Positions 15,203 through 22,415 of a stretch of DNA of 35,248 nt are shown piece by piece. Below the pieces are notes generated by a model. That model searched no databases. It had not been told where the DNA came from and saw only the letters and a list, made by a program, of their open reading frames with translations. The stretch is from Clostridia bacterium (GTDB lineage: Bacteria > Bacillota > Clostridia > Oscillospirales > CAG-272): positions 1 through 35,248 of the forward strand of contig JAFULR010000011.1 of the NCBI GenBank assembly GCA_017483195.1. The letters are read 5' to 3'. Position 1 is the stretch's first letter, and each line of letters begins with the position of its first letter. Made by a program: the position numbers and the translations under genes.

Positions 15203-15985
15203 TCAATTATATTCCCCTCCGCGCGCATTAATTCCTCCAAAAGCGGTAATTCTTTTCAAAAATACACCTAAGGCATTAAATATCACGTCAAGGGAGATAA
15301 TGAAACGTGATAACCGCTCCGGCTCAAGGATGATCCGCCATAGCCATTCAAGACGCGCTTTTCTTATGATTTCGGGCGCGCGGCAAATATCCCCCGCCCA
15401 TACGTCCAGCGAGCCGCCAAGACAAGCGAATACTTTTACGCAAGGAAGGACGTCCCTGTAATCCGCAACAAATTTTTCCTGCCTCGGAAAGCCGCGACAC
15501 ACAATAAGGATGCGTGCGCCCGAGGCGTTTATTTTTTCGCACACCAAGGGAGCCTCGTCATCACCGAAATATCCGTGATGTACACCGCATATCCTCAAAT
15601 TTTGATATTTGGAGGCAAGAGCACGCGCGGCACGCTCCGCAACTCCTTCCCTGCCGCCAAGCAAAAACACACCTAAGCCACCGGAAGAGGCAAGAGAAAG
15701 CAAGCCTTCACCAAAATCAATGCCTGCAACGGTGTTGCTGAGCGGCACACCAAGTAATTTCGCCACCAATCTCAGCCCAAATCCGTCAGGCAGGGATACG
15801 TCCGCGCTTTTCAGAATTTTCAATATTCCCTCGCTCCTGCATGCTCCCGATAGCATTTCGAGATTTGGAGTAAAAAATACGCGTGATTTTTCCTCCCCAA
15901 GGCTACTCTCTGCAAGCAAGATCGCACCTGAAAGATCGACGTCATCAACTAAAAGTCCAAATAAATTTATTCTTTTTTGCAACAT
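15203..15985 (-). CDS. tagA: WecG/TagA/CpsF-family glycosyltransferase
   Basis: The protein has 260 residues, the usual length. TagA transfers N-acetylmannosamine onto undecaprenyl-diphospho-GlcNAc, the committed step of wall teichoic acid linkage-unit synthesis; WecG and CpsF relatives make similar transfers. Visible motifs are TPNLEML (Thr39), PDGFGL (Asp67), the dinucleotide-like GVFLLGG, the PRQEKF signature and the C-terminal RAPEIIRKARLEWLWRIILEP. The VCRGFPRQEK stretch has Arg where relatives usually have a hydrophobic residue. A GGGGGTG purine stretch sits ahead of the ATG. No other teichoic acid gene is adjacent except the possible polymer ligase at 27008. Confidence 0.9.
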   Translation of the reverse strand: MLQKRINLFGLLVDDVDLSGAILLAESSLGEEKSRVFFTPNLEMLSGACRSEGILKILKSADVSLPDGFGLRLVAKLLGVPLSNTVAGIDFGEGLLSLASSGGLGVFLLGGREGVAERAARALASKYQNLRICGVHHGYFGDDEAPLVCEKINASGARILIVCRGFPRQEKFVADYRDVLPCVKVFACLGGSLDVWAGDICRAPEIIRKARLEWLWRIILEPERLSRFIISLDVIFNALGVFLKRITAFGGINARGGEYN

Positions 15986-16001
15986 AAAATAAGCACCCCC
16001 G

Positions 16002-16030
16002 TTGACAAAATATAAATTTTGTGTTATTAT
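16002..16030 (+). promoter_or_regulatory. Promoter of proS
   Basis: TTGACA, 17 bases, TATTAT. It gives a leader of about 115 bases before the proS ATG. Confidence 0.75.
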
Positions 16031-16036
16031 TTCTAT

Positions 16037-16154
16037 TATGATAGGTAAGTGTGCGCTTTATTCACTTACGGGGGTGTTTTGCTCTGCCCTATGGGTAAAT
16101 TCAAGGCGGAACATCCTTGCTTTATGGCGGTCATAAGGCAAAACATTTGAGAAA
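16037..16154 (+). promoter_or_regulatory. Structured 5' leader of proS
   Basis: The leader folds into GTAAGTG/CACTTAC (16045-16051/16063-16069) and a three-arm domain closed by GTTTTGC/GCAAAAC (16076-16082/16138-16144). The inner arms are CCC-tat-GGG (16087-16095), CAAGG/CCTTG (16102-16106/16115-16119, loop CGGAACAT) and TTTATG/CATAAG (16121-16126/16132-16137). The closing stem ends ten bases before the ATG, and no good Shine-Dalgarno is present (only TTGAGAAA). It has no T-box sequence. It could be an autoregulatory site or an unnamed riboswitch. Confidence 0.5.
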
Positions 16155-17594
16155 ATGGCAAAGGAAAAGAAATTAGTTGAACAGATCACGTCCATGGACG
16201 TTGATTTCGCCCAGTGGTACACCGACATCTGCAAAAAGGCAGAGCTTATGGATTACTCAAGCGTCAAGGGATGCATGATCTTCCGCCCCTACGGCTACGC
16301 TATCTGGGAAAATATACAGAAGGATCTCGATGCGCGCTTCAAGGCGCTCGGCCACGAAAACGTTTATATGCCCATGTTCATTCCCGAGGGCTTGCTTCAG
16401 AGAGAAAAGGATCACGTTGAGGGCTTTGCTCCCGAGTGCGCTTGGGTAACTGTTGGCGGTCAGAATAAGCTTTCCGAGAAGCTTGCTATCCGTCCCACGT
16501 CAGAAACTCTCTTCTGCGAGCATTTTAAAAACGTAATCCACTCCTACCGCGACCTTCCCAAGCTCTACAATCAGTGGTGCTCAGTTGTTCGTTGGGAAAA
16601 GACAACACGTCCCTTCCTTCGCACAAGCGAATTCTTGTGGCAGGAGGGTCACACAATGCACGAGAGCGCAGAGGAGGCTCAGGCAGAAACACTCAATATG
16701 CTTAAGGTGTATGAGGATTTTTATCGCGACTCACTCGCAATTCCCGCGATTACGGGAAGAAAGACAGAAAAGGAAAAATTTGCAGGCGCAGAGGCAACCT
16801 ATACAATCGAACCCATGATGCACAACGGTGTTGCTCTTCAGGGCGGAACAAGCCACTATTTCGGTGACGGCTTTGCAAGAGCATTCGATATTACCTTCGC
16901 AGGCAGAGATAACACAGTTAAATATCCCCACCAGACCTCTTGGGGTGTTTCAACACGTATGATCGGTGCGATCATTATGACTCACGGCGACGATAACGGT
17001 CTTATCCTTCCCCCCGCAATCGCTCCCATTCAGCTCGCCATCATTCCCGTTGCTCAGCATAAGGAGGGCGTTCTTGAAAAGGCTGACGAGCTTAAGAGAA
17101 GACTTGCAAAATCCTTCAGAGTTAAGCTTGACGACAGCGATCAGTCAACCGGCTGGAAATTCAGCCAGTATGAGATGAAGGGTGTACCCGTTCGTCTTGA
17201 GATCGGTCCTAAGGATATCGAAAACAATTCCTGCGTGCTTGTGTCCCGCGTAACAAGAGAAAAGAAGTTCGTTTCCCTTGACAATGTTGAGGCAGAGGTA
17301 CAGGCAATGCTCACTCAGGTTCATGACGAGCTTTGCGCAAGAGTTCTCAAGAACCTTGAAGAAAAGACTCACGTCGCAACCAACTTTGAAGAGTTCCTTG
17401 ACATCGCGGAAAACAAGCCCGGCTATATCAAGGCTATGTGGTGCGGTGACGTTGAGTGTGAGGATAGAATTAAGGATGAAACCGGCGGTGTTAAGAGCCG
17501 TTGCATCCCCTTTAACGAAGAAAAGCTCAGCGACGTTTGCGCTTGCTGCGGAAAGCCCGCGAAGCACATGGTCGTTTGGGGACGTCAGTACTAA
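16155..17594 (+). CDS. proS: Prolyl-tRNA synthetase, archaeal/eukaryote-like type
   Basis: The protein has 479 residues, the short ProRS type without the bacterial editing insertion. It charges tRNA-Pro with proline. Class II motifs are seen in [14 protein letters not shown] (motif 1/2 region), [24 protein letters not shown] (motif 2, here divided: [10 protein letters not shown] and EFLWQEGHT) and [11 protein letters not shown] (motif 3 region). The anticodon-binding domain follows ([12 protein letters not shown]), and the C-terminal domain has a zinc-type Cys set ([16 protein letters not shown]) ending in the conserved Tyr (WGRQY). It is transcribed from its own promoter through an unusual folded leader and ends before a weak terminator. 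Confidence 0.97.
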   Translation: MAKEKKLVEQITSMDVDFAQWYTDICKKAELMDYSSVKGCMIFRPYGYAIWENIQKDLDARFKALGHENVYMPMFIPEGLLQREKDHVEGFAPECAWVTVGGQNKLSEKLAIRPTSETLFCEHFKNVIHSYRDLPKLYNQWCSVVRWEKTTRPFLRTSEFLWQEGHTMHESAEEAQAETLNMLKVYEDFYRDSLAIPAITGRKTEKEKFAGAEATYTIEPMMHNGVALQGGTSHYFGDGFARAFDITFAGRDNTVKYPHQTSWGVSTRMIGAIIMTHGDDNGLILPPAIAPIQLAIIPVAQHKEGVLEKADELKRRLAKSFRVKLDDSDQSTGWKFSQYEMKGVPVRLEIGPKDIENNSCVLVSRVTREKKFVSLDNVEAEVQAMLTQVHDELCARVLKNLEEKTHVATNFEEFLDIAENKPGYIKAMWCGDVECEDRIKDETGGVKSRCIPFNEEKLSDVCACCGKPAKHMVVWGRQY

Positions 17595-17605
17595 TTTAAA
17601 CAGGA

Positions 17606-17640
17606 AAAGGGAGTTCAAATAAACGGAACTCCCTTTATTA
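17606..17640 (+). terminator. Weak terminator or attenuator between proS and rodA
   Basis: AAAGGGAGTTC pairs with GAACTCCCTTT but lacks a long T run. rodA starts 25 bases later without room for its own promoter, so readthrough is likely. Confidence 0.55.
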
Positions 17641-17664
17641 AAAATTTGTGAAAGGAGGGACGGT

Positions 17665-18825
17665 ATGTTCAGAGCAGTTGGCAAATATTTGCGAAATTCT
17701 TTTGCGAGAATTGACAAAAAAATACTCATTTTTTCTATGATCATAACGCTTATGAGCCTTGTTACCATATTTTCCGCAAGGGAAAACTTCGGTAACAGCA
17801 AATTTGTAATGCAGTTTGCTATGACGGCTGTCGGCATGTGCGCGGTGCTTGTGATCGTAAACATCGATTACAGAATGTTCGTGGACAGATACTGGATCCT
17901 TCTTTTCCTCGCTTCAACGATGCTGCTTGCCATTACGCTGATCATAGGAGACACGGGTGCGAACGGTACGGAAACAAGTAACAAGAGCTGGCTCACCATT
18001 ATAAAAATAGGAAGCCGTACCTTTCAGATACAGCCAAGTGAATTTGTAAAGATAGCTTTTATTATAAGCTTTTCAAAGCATTTGTCCTTAGTAAAGCACT
18101 CAATAAACAAGATAAATACACTTATGCCCCTGGCGGCTCACGCAGGCGCGATCGTCGGACTGATCCTGCTCTCGGGTGACCTTGGCGTTGCGCTCGTCTA
18201 TATTGGAATTATCGCGATAATGCTCATCTACGCAGGCCTCAGCCTTTGGTATTTCGCGGCGGCGGGCGGCGCGGTAGTCGTTTTGTTCCCGTTTTTGTGG
18301 GATTTTCTCAACCCCTATCAGCAGGAGAGAATACTTTACGGCTTCCAACCGGAGCTTGACCCAACGGGATATGGCTTTCAGCCCCTTCTCTCCCTCGATG
18401 CGATAAGCGCGGGCGGATTTTTCGGCAGAGGCTTAAGCTCGGGTGGATTTTACGAAGCGCTTCCAGCTTCGCACACCGACTTTATTTTCGCCACGTATTG
18501 CGAAATGTTTGGATTTGTGGGAGCGGTTGCTTTTCTTGTAACGTTAATTGCCCTGGTGGCAAGAATGATAAATATTGCCAAAAAGTGCAGAAACGAATTC
18601 GGTTCGTTTATTTGCATCGGTATTGCGGGAATGTTCATAGTGCAGTCAGTAATGAATATCGGAATGTGCTTGGCTCTTTTGCCCGTAATCGGCATCACCC
18701 TTCCCTTTATGAGCTACGGCGGCTCATCGATGCTTGCACTCTATCTTGCAATGGGAGTGTTGCACGCGATATCCGCTTATGAGTATAATAGCGGAACAAA
18801 AAGACAATTCAGAAGATATAAATAA
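17665..18825 (+). CDS. rodA: RodA/FtsW/SpoVE-family SEDS glycosyltransferase
   Basis: The protein has 386 residues and about ten membrane segments. SEDS proteins polymerise lipid II into peptidoglycan together with a class B PBP. Family motifs include IQPSEFVKIAFI, SGDLGVALVYIG (with the catalytic Asp), the GYGFQPLLSLDAISAGGFFGRG loop, SHTDFIFA and the C-terminal LPFMSYGGSS. AAAGGAGGGACGG precedes the ATG. RodA is favoured over FtsW because the sequence lacks a long N-terminal extension and the gene is not in a division cluster, but FtsW or SpoVE cannot be excluded. It follows proS after a weak terminator and converges on RAYT 2. Confidence 0.88.
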   Translation: MFRAVGKYLRNSFARIDKKILIFSMIITLMSLVTIFSARENFGNSKFVMQFAMTAVGMCAVLVIVNIDYRMFVDRYWILLFLASTMLLAITLIIGDTGANGTETSNKSWLTIIKIGSRTFQIQPSEFVKIAFIISFSKHLSLVKHSINKINTLMPLAAHAGAIVGLILLSGDLGVALVYIGIIAIMLIYAGLSLWYFAAAGGAVVVLFPFLWDFLNPYQQERILYGFQPELDPTGYGFQPLLSLDAISAGGFFGRGLSSGGFYEALPASHTDFIFATYCEMFGFVGAVAFLVTLIALVARMINIAKKCRNEFGSFICIGIAGMFIVQSVMNIGMCLALLPVIGITLPFMSYGGSSMLALYLAMGVLHAISAYEYNSGTKRQFRRYK

Positions 18826-18859
18826 AAAACGGCGTTTGTTCAGTTCAAACGCCGTTTTT
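18825..18859. terminator. Bidirectional terminator between rodA and RAYT 2
   Basis: A perfect 14-bp stem (18825-18838/18846-18859) carries the ACGGCGTTTG core with T runs on both sides. It overlaps the stop codons of both genes. Confidence 0.92.
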
Positions 18860-19415
18860 AAATTTCGTTATAAAGCTCGTCATCCTGCCAATGCAAAGGA
18901 TTATCGCGGATGTATTCCGATATTTTCTCATAATCCCGATGATCTCGAATAACGTGGTCGTAATAATATCTTTGCCAAATATTTTCACCGTATTCCTTGT
19001 TGCAAAATCTTTTAAACGTTGAAATAAAAGCAGGAACGGTGCCGTGTTGTCTGCTCGTAGGGGTCGACGTCCTCGACGACCCGCACGGCCGAACAAACAA
19101 AATCATATGTATATGGTTCGGCATTATCACGTATTGCTCAACCGAAACATTTTCATAATGATCGTTAAATTGTTTTATGTATTTATCCGCAATCTTTCCA
19201 TATTCCGTTAATTCAACACGCGGGTCGTCGAGGACGTCGACCCCTACAAATATTGCGGTACGCGAACGCAGATCGTCCGGAACATCCATTCGTACAATTT
19301 TTGACAATATCTTCCGACGCTCTTCTGTACATATCGTAATGAAATATAATCCCGTTTCACTGTAATTATATTCTCTTAACCGTATATTCTTCCTTTTCGG
19401 CAAACCATTGTTCAT
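18858..19415 (-). CDS. REP-associated Y1 transposase (RAYT), intact
   Basis: The protein has 185 residues. The Y1/HUH nuclease motifs are GLYFITICTEERR, VIMPNHIHMILFV (HUH) and DYEKISEYIRDNPLHW (tyrosine helix). RAYTs are single-stranded DNA transposases that cut REP hairpins and are usually kept as chromosomal genes. Two inserts relative to a minimal RAYT, FVGVDVLDDPRVE and CGSSRTSTPTS, are encoded by a perfect 27-base inverted repeat (19057-19083/19221-19247) and match the inserts of RAYT 1. It starts two bases after the aldo/keto reductase stop, and its ribosome binding site (AGGAGC) lies inside that gene, so it is probably translationally coupled to it. It shares the terminator at 18825-18859 with rodA. 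Confidence 0.92.
   Translation of the reverse strand: MNNGLPKRKNIRLREYNYSETGLYFITICTEERRKILSKIVRMDVPDDLRSRTAIFVGVDVLDDPRVELTEYGKIADKYIKQFNDHYENVSVEQYVIMPNHIHMILFVRPCGSSRTSTPTSRQHGTVPAFISTFKRFCNKEYGENIWQRYYYDHVIRDHRDYEKISEYIRDNPLHWQDDELYNEI
19057..19083 (-). repeat. 27-base REP-like arm inside RAYT 2 (distal)
   Basis: It begins GTAGGGGTCGACG on the plus strand and is the exact reverse complement of 19221-19247. It encodes GSSRTSTPT after the HUH strand. Confidence 0.9.
19221..19247 (+). repeat. 27-base REP-like arm inside RAYT 2 (proximal)
   Basis: It begins CGGGTCGTCGAGGACG and ends GACCCCTAC. It encodes VGVDVLDDP. It is the best reference copy for the units at 859, 5504 and 10265. Confidence 0.9.
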
Positions 19416-19417
19416 AT

Positions 19418-20254
19418 TCAGCTCCTGTAAGGCCTTGTAGGACCTATGTGATGGAGCGAATCGAGATATTCCATATCCTCCTTCGAGATTTCAAAATCGA
19501 CAAGGAGGTTTTCTTCTATTCTGTCCCTGTTAACGGATTTCGGGAGCGGGAGCGTGCCCTTTTCAATGCAGTATCTTATGCAAAGACGCGCCACGCTTAC
19601 ACCGTATTTCTGCGCAAGAGATACAAGATCGCCGTGCTGCACTATCGCGCCCGTCGCAAGGGGAGAGTAAGCCTCAATAAGTATTCCGCGCTCGCGACAG
19701 TAGTCGTAGATCGCATTCTGCGTGTTTCCGATGAAAAATCTTATCTGATTTACCGCAGGCACAAAGCCCGTGGCTAAGATCAGAGGCTCAATATCACTTT
19801 TGTGAAAATTTGAAACACCGATCGCGCGCACCTTACCCTCATTGTAAAGCTCTATCATCGCGCGCCACACCTCGATATTCCCCTCAGTACAGTCCGATCC
19901 AACGTCACTCCAGGGCCACGGCGCGTGAATGAGATAGAGATCAAGATGATCGGTGCCGAGATTTTTCAAGGACGCATAAAAATGCTCCTTTGCGCCGTCA
20001 AAGGTCTTGATGTCCGCGGGCAGCTTTGTCGTAATGAATACGTCATCGCGCGAAATACCGCTGTCGGCAATAGCGCGCGCAACGCTTCCCTCGTTTCCGT
20101 AGGCAAACGCCGTGTCAATGTGACGGTATCCCGCCCTTAGCGCATTCAGACAGGAAAGGTACGCCTCATCCCCGTCCGCGACCTGCCACGTGCCAAAGCC
20201 AATCGCAGGAATTTTCACACCGTTGTTCAGTGTATAAAAGCTACTTTTAATCAT
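19418..20254 (-). CDS. Aldo/keto reductase
   Basis: The protein has 278 residues, a (beta/alpha)8 NADPH-dependent oxidoreductase that reduces aldehydes and ketones. The catalytic tetrad is visible as Asp47 and Tyr52 (HIDTAFAYGNE), Lys77 (TTKLP) and His110 (LIHAPWPW). IGVSNFH and PLPKSVNRDRIEENL are the usual AKR signature and cofactor-binding stretches. It resembles the YvgN/2,5-diketogluconate reductase group; the substrate is unknown. Its start overlaps the end of the XRE regulator by eight bases and its stop is two bases before RAYT 2, so the three minus-strand genes form one unit. Confidence 0.93.
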   Translation of the reverse strand: MIKSSFYTLNNGVKIPAIGFGTWQVADGDEAYLSCLNALRAGYRHIDTAFAYGNEGSVARAIADSGISRDDVFITTKLPADIKTFDGAKEHFYASLKNLGTDHLDLYLIHAPWPWSDVGSDCTEGNIEVWRAMIELYNEGKVRAIGVSNFHKSDIEPLILATGFVPAVNQIRFFIGNTQNAIYDYCRERGILIEAYSPLATGAIVQHGDLVSLAQKYGVSVARLCIRYCIEKGTLPLPKSVNRDRIEENLLVDFEISKEDMEYLDSLHHIGPTRPYRS

Positions 20255-21542
20255 TCATTTTATCCTTTACAGTATTTTTGTCCTTTTTGTGTATCTTAAT
20301 TAAGTGTATTGTGAATGAGGCAATAAAATCAACCACGATCAGTATTACAAGCAATCCCTGCAGTGTGTAAAATATATCCTGAGCATTTGCTCTTGCGTCT
20401 TTTGTAATAACGGTAACGGGCATCTTGTCGAAGGAATCGTTACTAAACTTAATGGAATAATAGAGATCGGGATTGTAATAATATTCACATATCACCTTTC
20501 CGTCAGCATTCCTTATCCTCCCCTCCGTCACCTTGTGATCCGGGGGTATCTGAACTGCCGTTTCACCTTTTTCATTCACATATGAATATCCCTCGATAAG
20601 CCAATTTTTGTAGTCCCGCTCAACAGCGCGCTTAAAATCATCGGGGTTTTCAAATCTTCGTTGCCAAACAAAGGGTTCAAATCCCACTATATCCAAGACC
20701 AATAGAAGTCCCCATAAAACCAAAGCTATTAAAAGCGCTATTATGACAGTTTTGATTAGGGACCTTCGATTTTTCTTTATCACAACAGCAACGCTTTCGG
20801 ATACAGTAAGCAATCCTCTTTTGCAAAGCTCCCCGTGAATAAACGCAACGTAAATTACGTAGCTGAGCACAAACGCTATGAAGGAAAAGACGGATCCGAA
20901 CAATAACCACGAGGGAAAAATCAATCCAAAGCTCGCGCCGTTTATCAATACCGCAGTGGGCAAGCAAAAGGCAAGCACCAATATGTTTATTAACGTTACT
21001 TTAAGGGCTGATTTGACTATACAGTTGTTGGTATCGTTTATCTTATCAGCATAAGCATCATCATTATCCAAACAAATACGGGCATTTCTTGCAAAGCATA
21101 TCTGACATATCTCACTCGCCACACAGAATATCGCACTAAGGCAAAATGCTATTAGCCCCCTTGAAAAGCCAAGATCTGCTACCAAAGCGCAAATAAAACC
21201 GAATACCGTTATGCCTATTGAGATCAAGGTAAGATTGTTATACCTGCGACACGTACTGTCAAGCATAAGCTTGAACTGCTTATCTCCCCTTGCGCTGTGT
21301 GCGGCATCTTGCTCGGATAAACACGGAGTGCTTCTTCTTTCGCCTCGCAAAAGCTCATCCGTAGTGATTCCAAATATCTCCGCGATCGAAGGTATCAAAG
21401 AAAGCTCCGGCGTGCATTCGTCACACTCCCATCGACTCACCGTTTTGTCTGACACAAAAAGTCTTTCTCCAAGCTCCCTTTGTGTCATACCGTTCGCTTT
21501 TCGCAAGGCGGCAATAAATTTACCAATCGTTTTCTTTTCCAT
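20247..21542 (-). CDS. XRE-family regulator with membrane domain
   Basis: The protein has 431 residues. A Cro/CI-type helix-turn-helix (about 7-63, MTQRELGERLFVSDKTVSRWE) is joined to a membrane domain with about six hydrophobic segments (from about 105) and an outside or loop region (about 305-385) containing NWLIEGYSYVNEKGETAV. DNA-binding proteins of this layout are common in Firmicutes as membrane-tethered regulators, often of neighbouring genes. The ATG has AAGGAGGATCATT. It overlaps the aldo/keto reductase by eight bases, so the two are made together; that it regulates the reductase is inference. No operator is evident upstream. Confidence 0.87.
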   Translation of the reverse strand: MEKKTIGKFIAALRKANGMTQRELGERLFVSDKTVSRWECDECTPELSLIPSIAEIFGITTDELLRGERRSTPCLSEQDAAHSARGDKQFKLMLDSTCRRYNNLTLISIGITVFGFICALVADLGFSRGLIAFCLSAIFCVASEICQICFARNARICLDNDDAYADKINDTNNCIVKSALKVTLINILVLAFCLPTAVLINGASFGLIFPSWLLFGSVFSFIAFVLSYVIYVAFIHGELCKRGLLTVSESVAVVIKKNRRSLIKTVIIALLIALVLWGLLLVLDIVGFEPFVWQRRFENPDDFKRAVERDYKNWLIEGYSYVNEKGETAVQIPPDHKVTEGRIRNADGKVICEYYYNPDLYYSIKFSNDSFDKMPVTVITKDARANAQDIFYTLQGLLVILIVVDFIASFTIHLIKIHKKDKNTVKDKMND

Positions 21543-21768
21543 AATGATCCTCCTTATTGTGGGGTTTGTATAATTCTATCATTTAGTCAGAAAAAATACC
21601 ACCCCAAAGCAAAGGAATTATTCCTTAAATGCGAGAATTCAGATAAATTATACTCCTTTAAGACAAATACTAAATTAAACAAAGAAACAATTGCTAAAGT
21701 AAGCGATTAAAGTTTTTTGGCGACAGGGTTCTCCGAAACGAGAGTAGTCGAGTTTTAGGGATTCACGG
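21543..21768. other. Intergenic stretch upstream of the XRE gene
   Basis: AT-rich sequence with a small palindrome GGAATTATTCC near 21611 and no supported gene. A TATAAT-like box on the plus strand (about 21569) has no clear -35 partner. An open frame here lacks a ribosome binding site and overlaps the XRE start. Confidence 0.5.
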
Positions 21769-22046
21769 TTCTTTTTTTCGAAAAACAGTTCAAATTCACT
21801 AACTTTTCATACCAAAATTCTTTAGCCGCTTTTCTTTGGACAAATAGGCGCCCCCTTTTCTTGACTGCCTTACGGCAGTCATTTGCTTACGCAAAATCGA
21901 AAAGCAAAGGGCTAACAAAAGAAACGCTGAATGCAGGGCTGCGCGCCCCGCGCCCGCGCCACTACGCGTGGAGCGCCTACTTTTGAAAAAGTAGGCAAAA
22001 CAAAAGCGCAAAGCGCGGGTCTGTGTAAGCAACGTTCAAAGCCGTA
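21769..22046. repeat. Repeat island C with F module, copy 1
   Basis: It starts with a T-rich stem (GTTCTTTTTTTCGAAAAAC), then TTTAGCCGCTTTTCTTTG, a hairpin GACTGCC-ttac-GGCAGTC (21863-21880), the conserved CTAACAAAAGAAACGCTGAA and TGCAGGGCT, and CCTACTTTT-gaa-AAAGTAGG (about 21977-21994). It ends with GCGC-aaa-GCGC. The same order occurs at 25738-25912 with different stem bases. It lies at the 3' end of the DUF1667 operon, so the hairpins could end that transcript. Confidence 0.75.
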
Positions 22047-22397
22047 TTAGCCCTTGTTCTGCGTTGCAACGACCTTTGCGCCGAAAACGTCCTCAATAAT
22101 AACGTCCCCCACGCGAACGGGAAGCTCTGCAACCGCGCGATTGATGATCTCCATACATTCCATCATTTTTCCCTTTGGAACGGTTCTGTCCGTCTTTACC
22201 GCCACAACGCCGCCGTCACTCGTTCTTACGGTGCTTGTCACGGTGCGCTGAGGATTCGTGCATTCGTTAATAGCATAGGTCTTTCCGCGCGGACAAATAT
22301 TGCCCGTGACCTCTATCTCCTCGCCAATATCAACCGTCAGTTGACATCCGCGCGGACAAATAATACAGGTAAGCTCTCTTTTTTTGTTGTTTTCCAT
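22047..22397 (-). CDS. DUF1667 (COG3862) cysteine-rich redox protein
   Basis: The protein has 116 residues. Cys11, Cys14, Cys18 (CIICPRGC) and Cys35 (NICPRGK) suggest a metal or Fe-S site. VPKGKMMECMEIIN is typical of DUF1667. The family is usually found with a GlpA-like dehydrogenase and an NADH-type FAD oxidoreductase, as here, and is thought to be a small partner subunit of that complex. It is the last gene of the three-gene minus-strand unit, 18 bases after the FAD oxidoreductase. Direct biochemical evidence for its role is not known to me. Confidence 0.92.
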   Translation of the reverse strand: MENNKKRELTCIICPRGCQLTVDIGEEIEVTGNICPRGKTYAINECTNPQRTVTSTVRTSDGGVVAVKTDRTVPKGKMMECMEIINRAVAELPVRVGDVIIEDVFGAKVVATQNKG

Positions 22398-22415
22398 AAT
22401 TCAGCCCACCCTTTC

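Noticed and set aside
14704..15985. A full teichoic acid cluster around tagA
   Set aside because: No tagO, tagB, tagF or transporter genes are in the window; the neighbours are a DUF4830 protein and proS.
16037..16154. T-box riboswitch before proS
   Set aside because: The T-box core (AGGGTGG..ACCGCG) and a terminator/antiterminator pair are missing.
264..19415. The two RAYTs as the ends of one composite transposon
   Set aside because: They are over 18 kb apart, differ in sequence and enclose ordinary housekeeping genes. No terminal repeats frame the segment.
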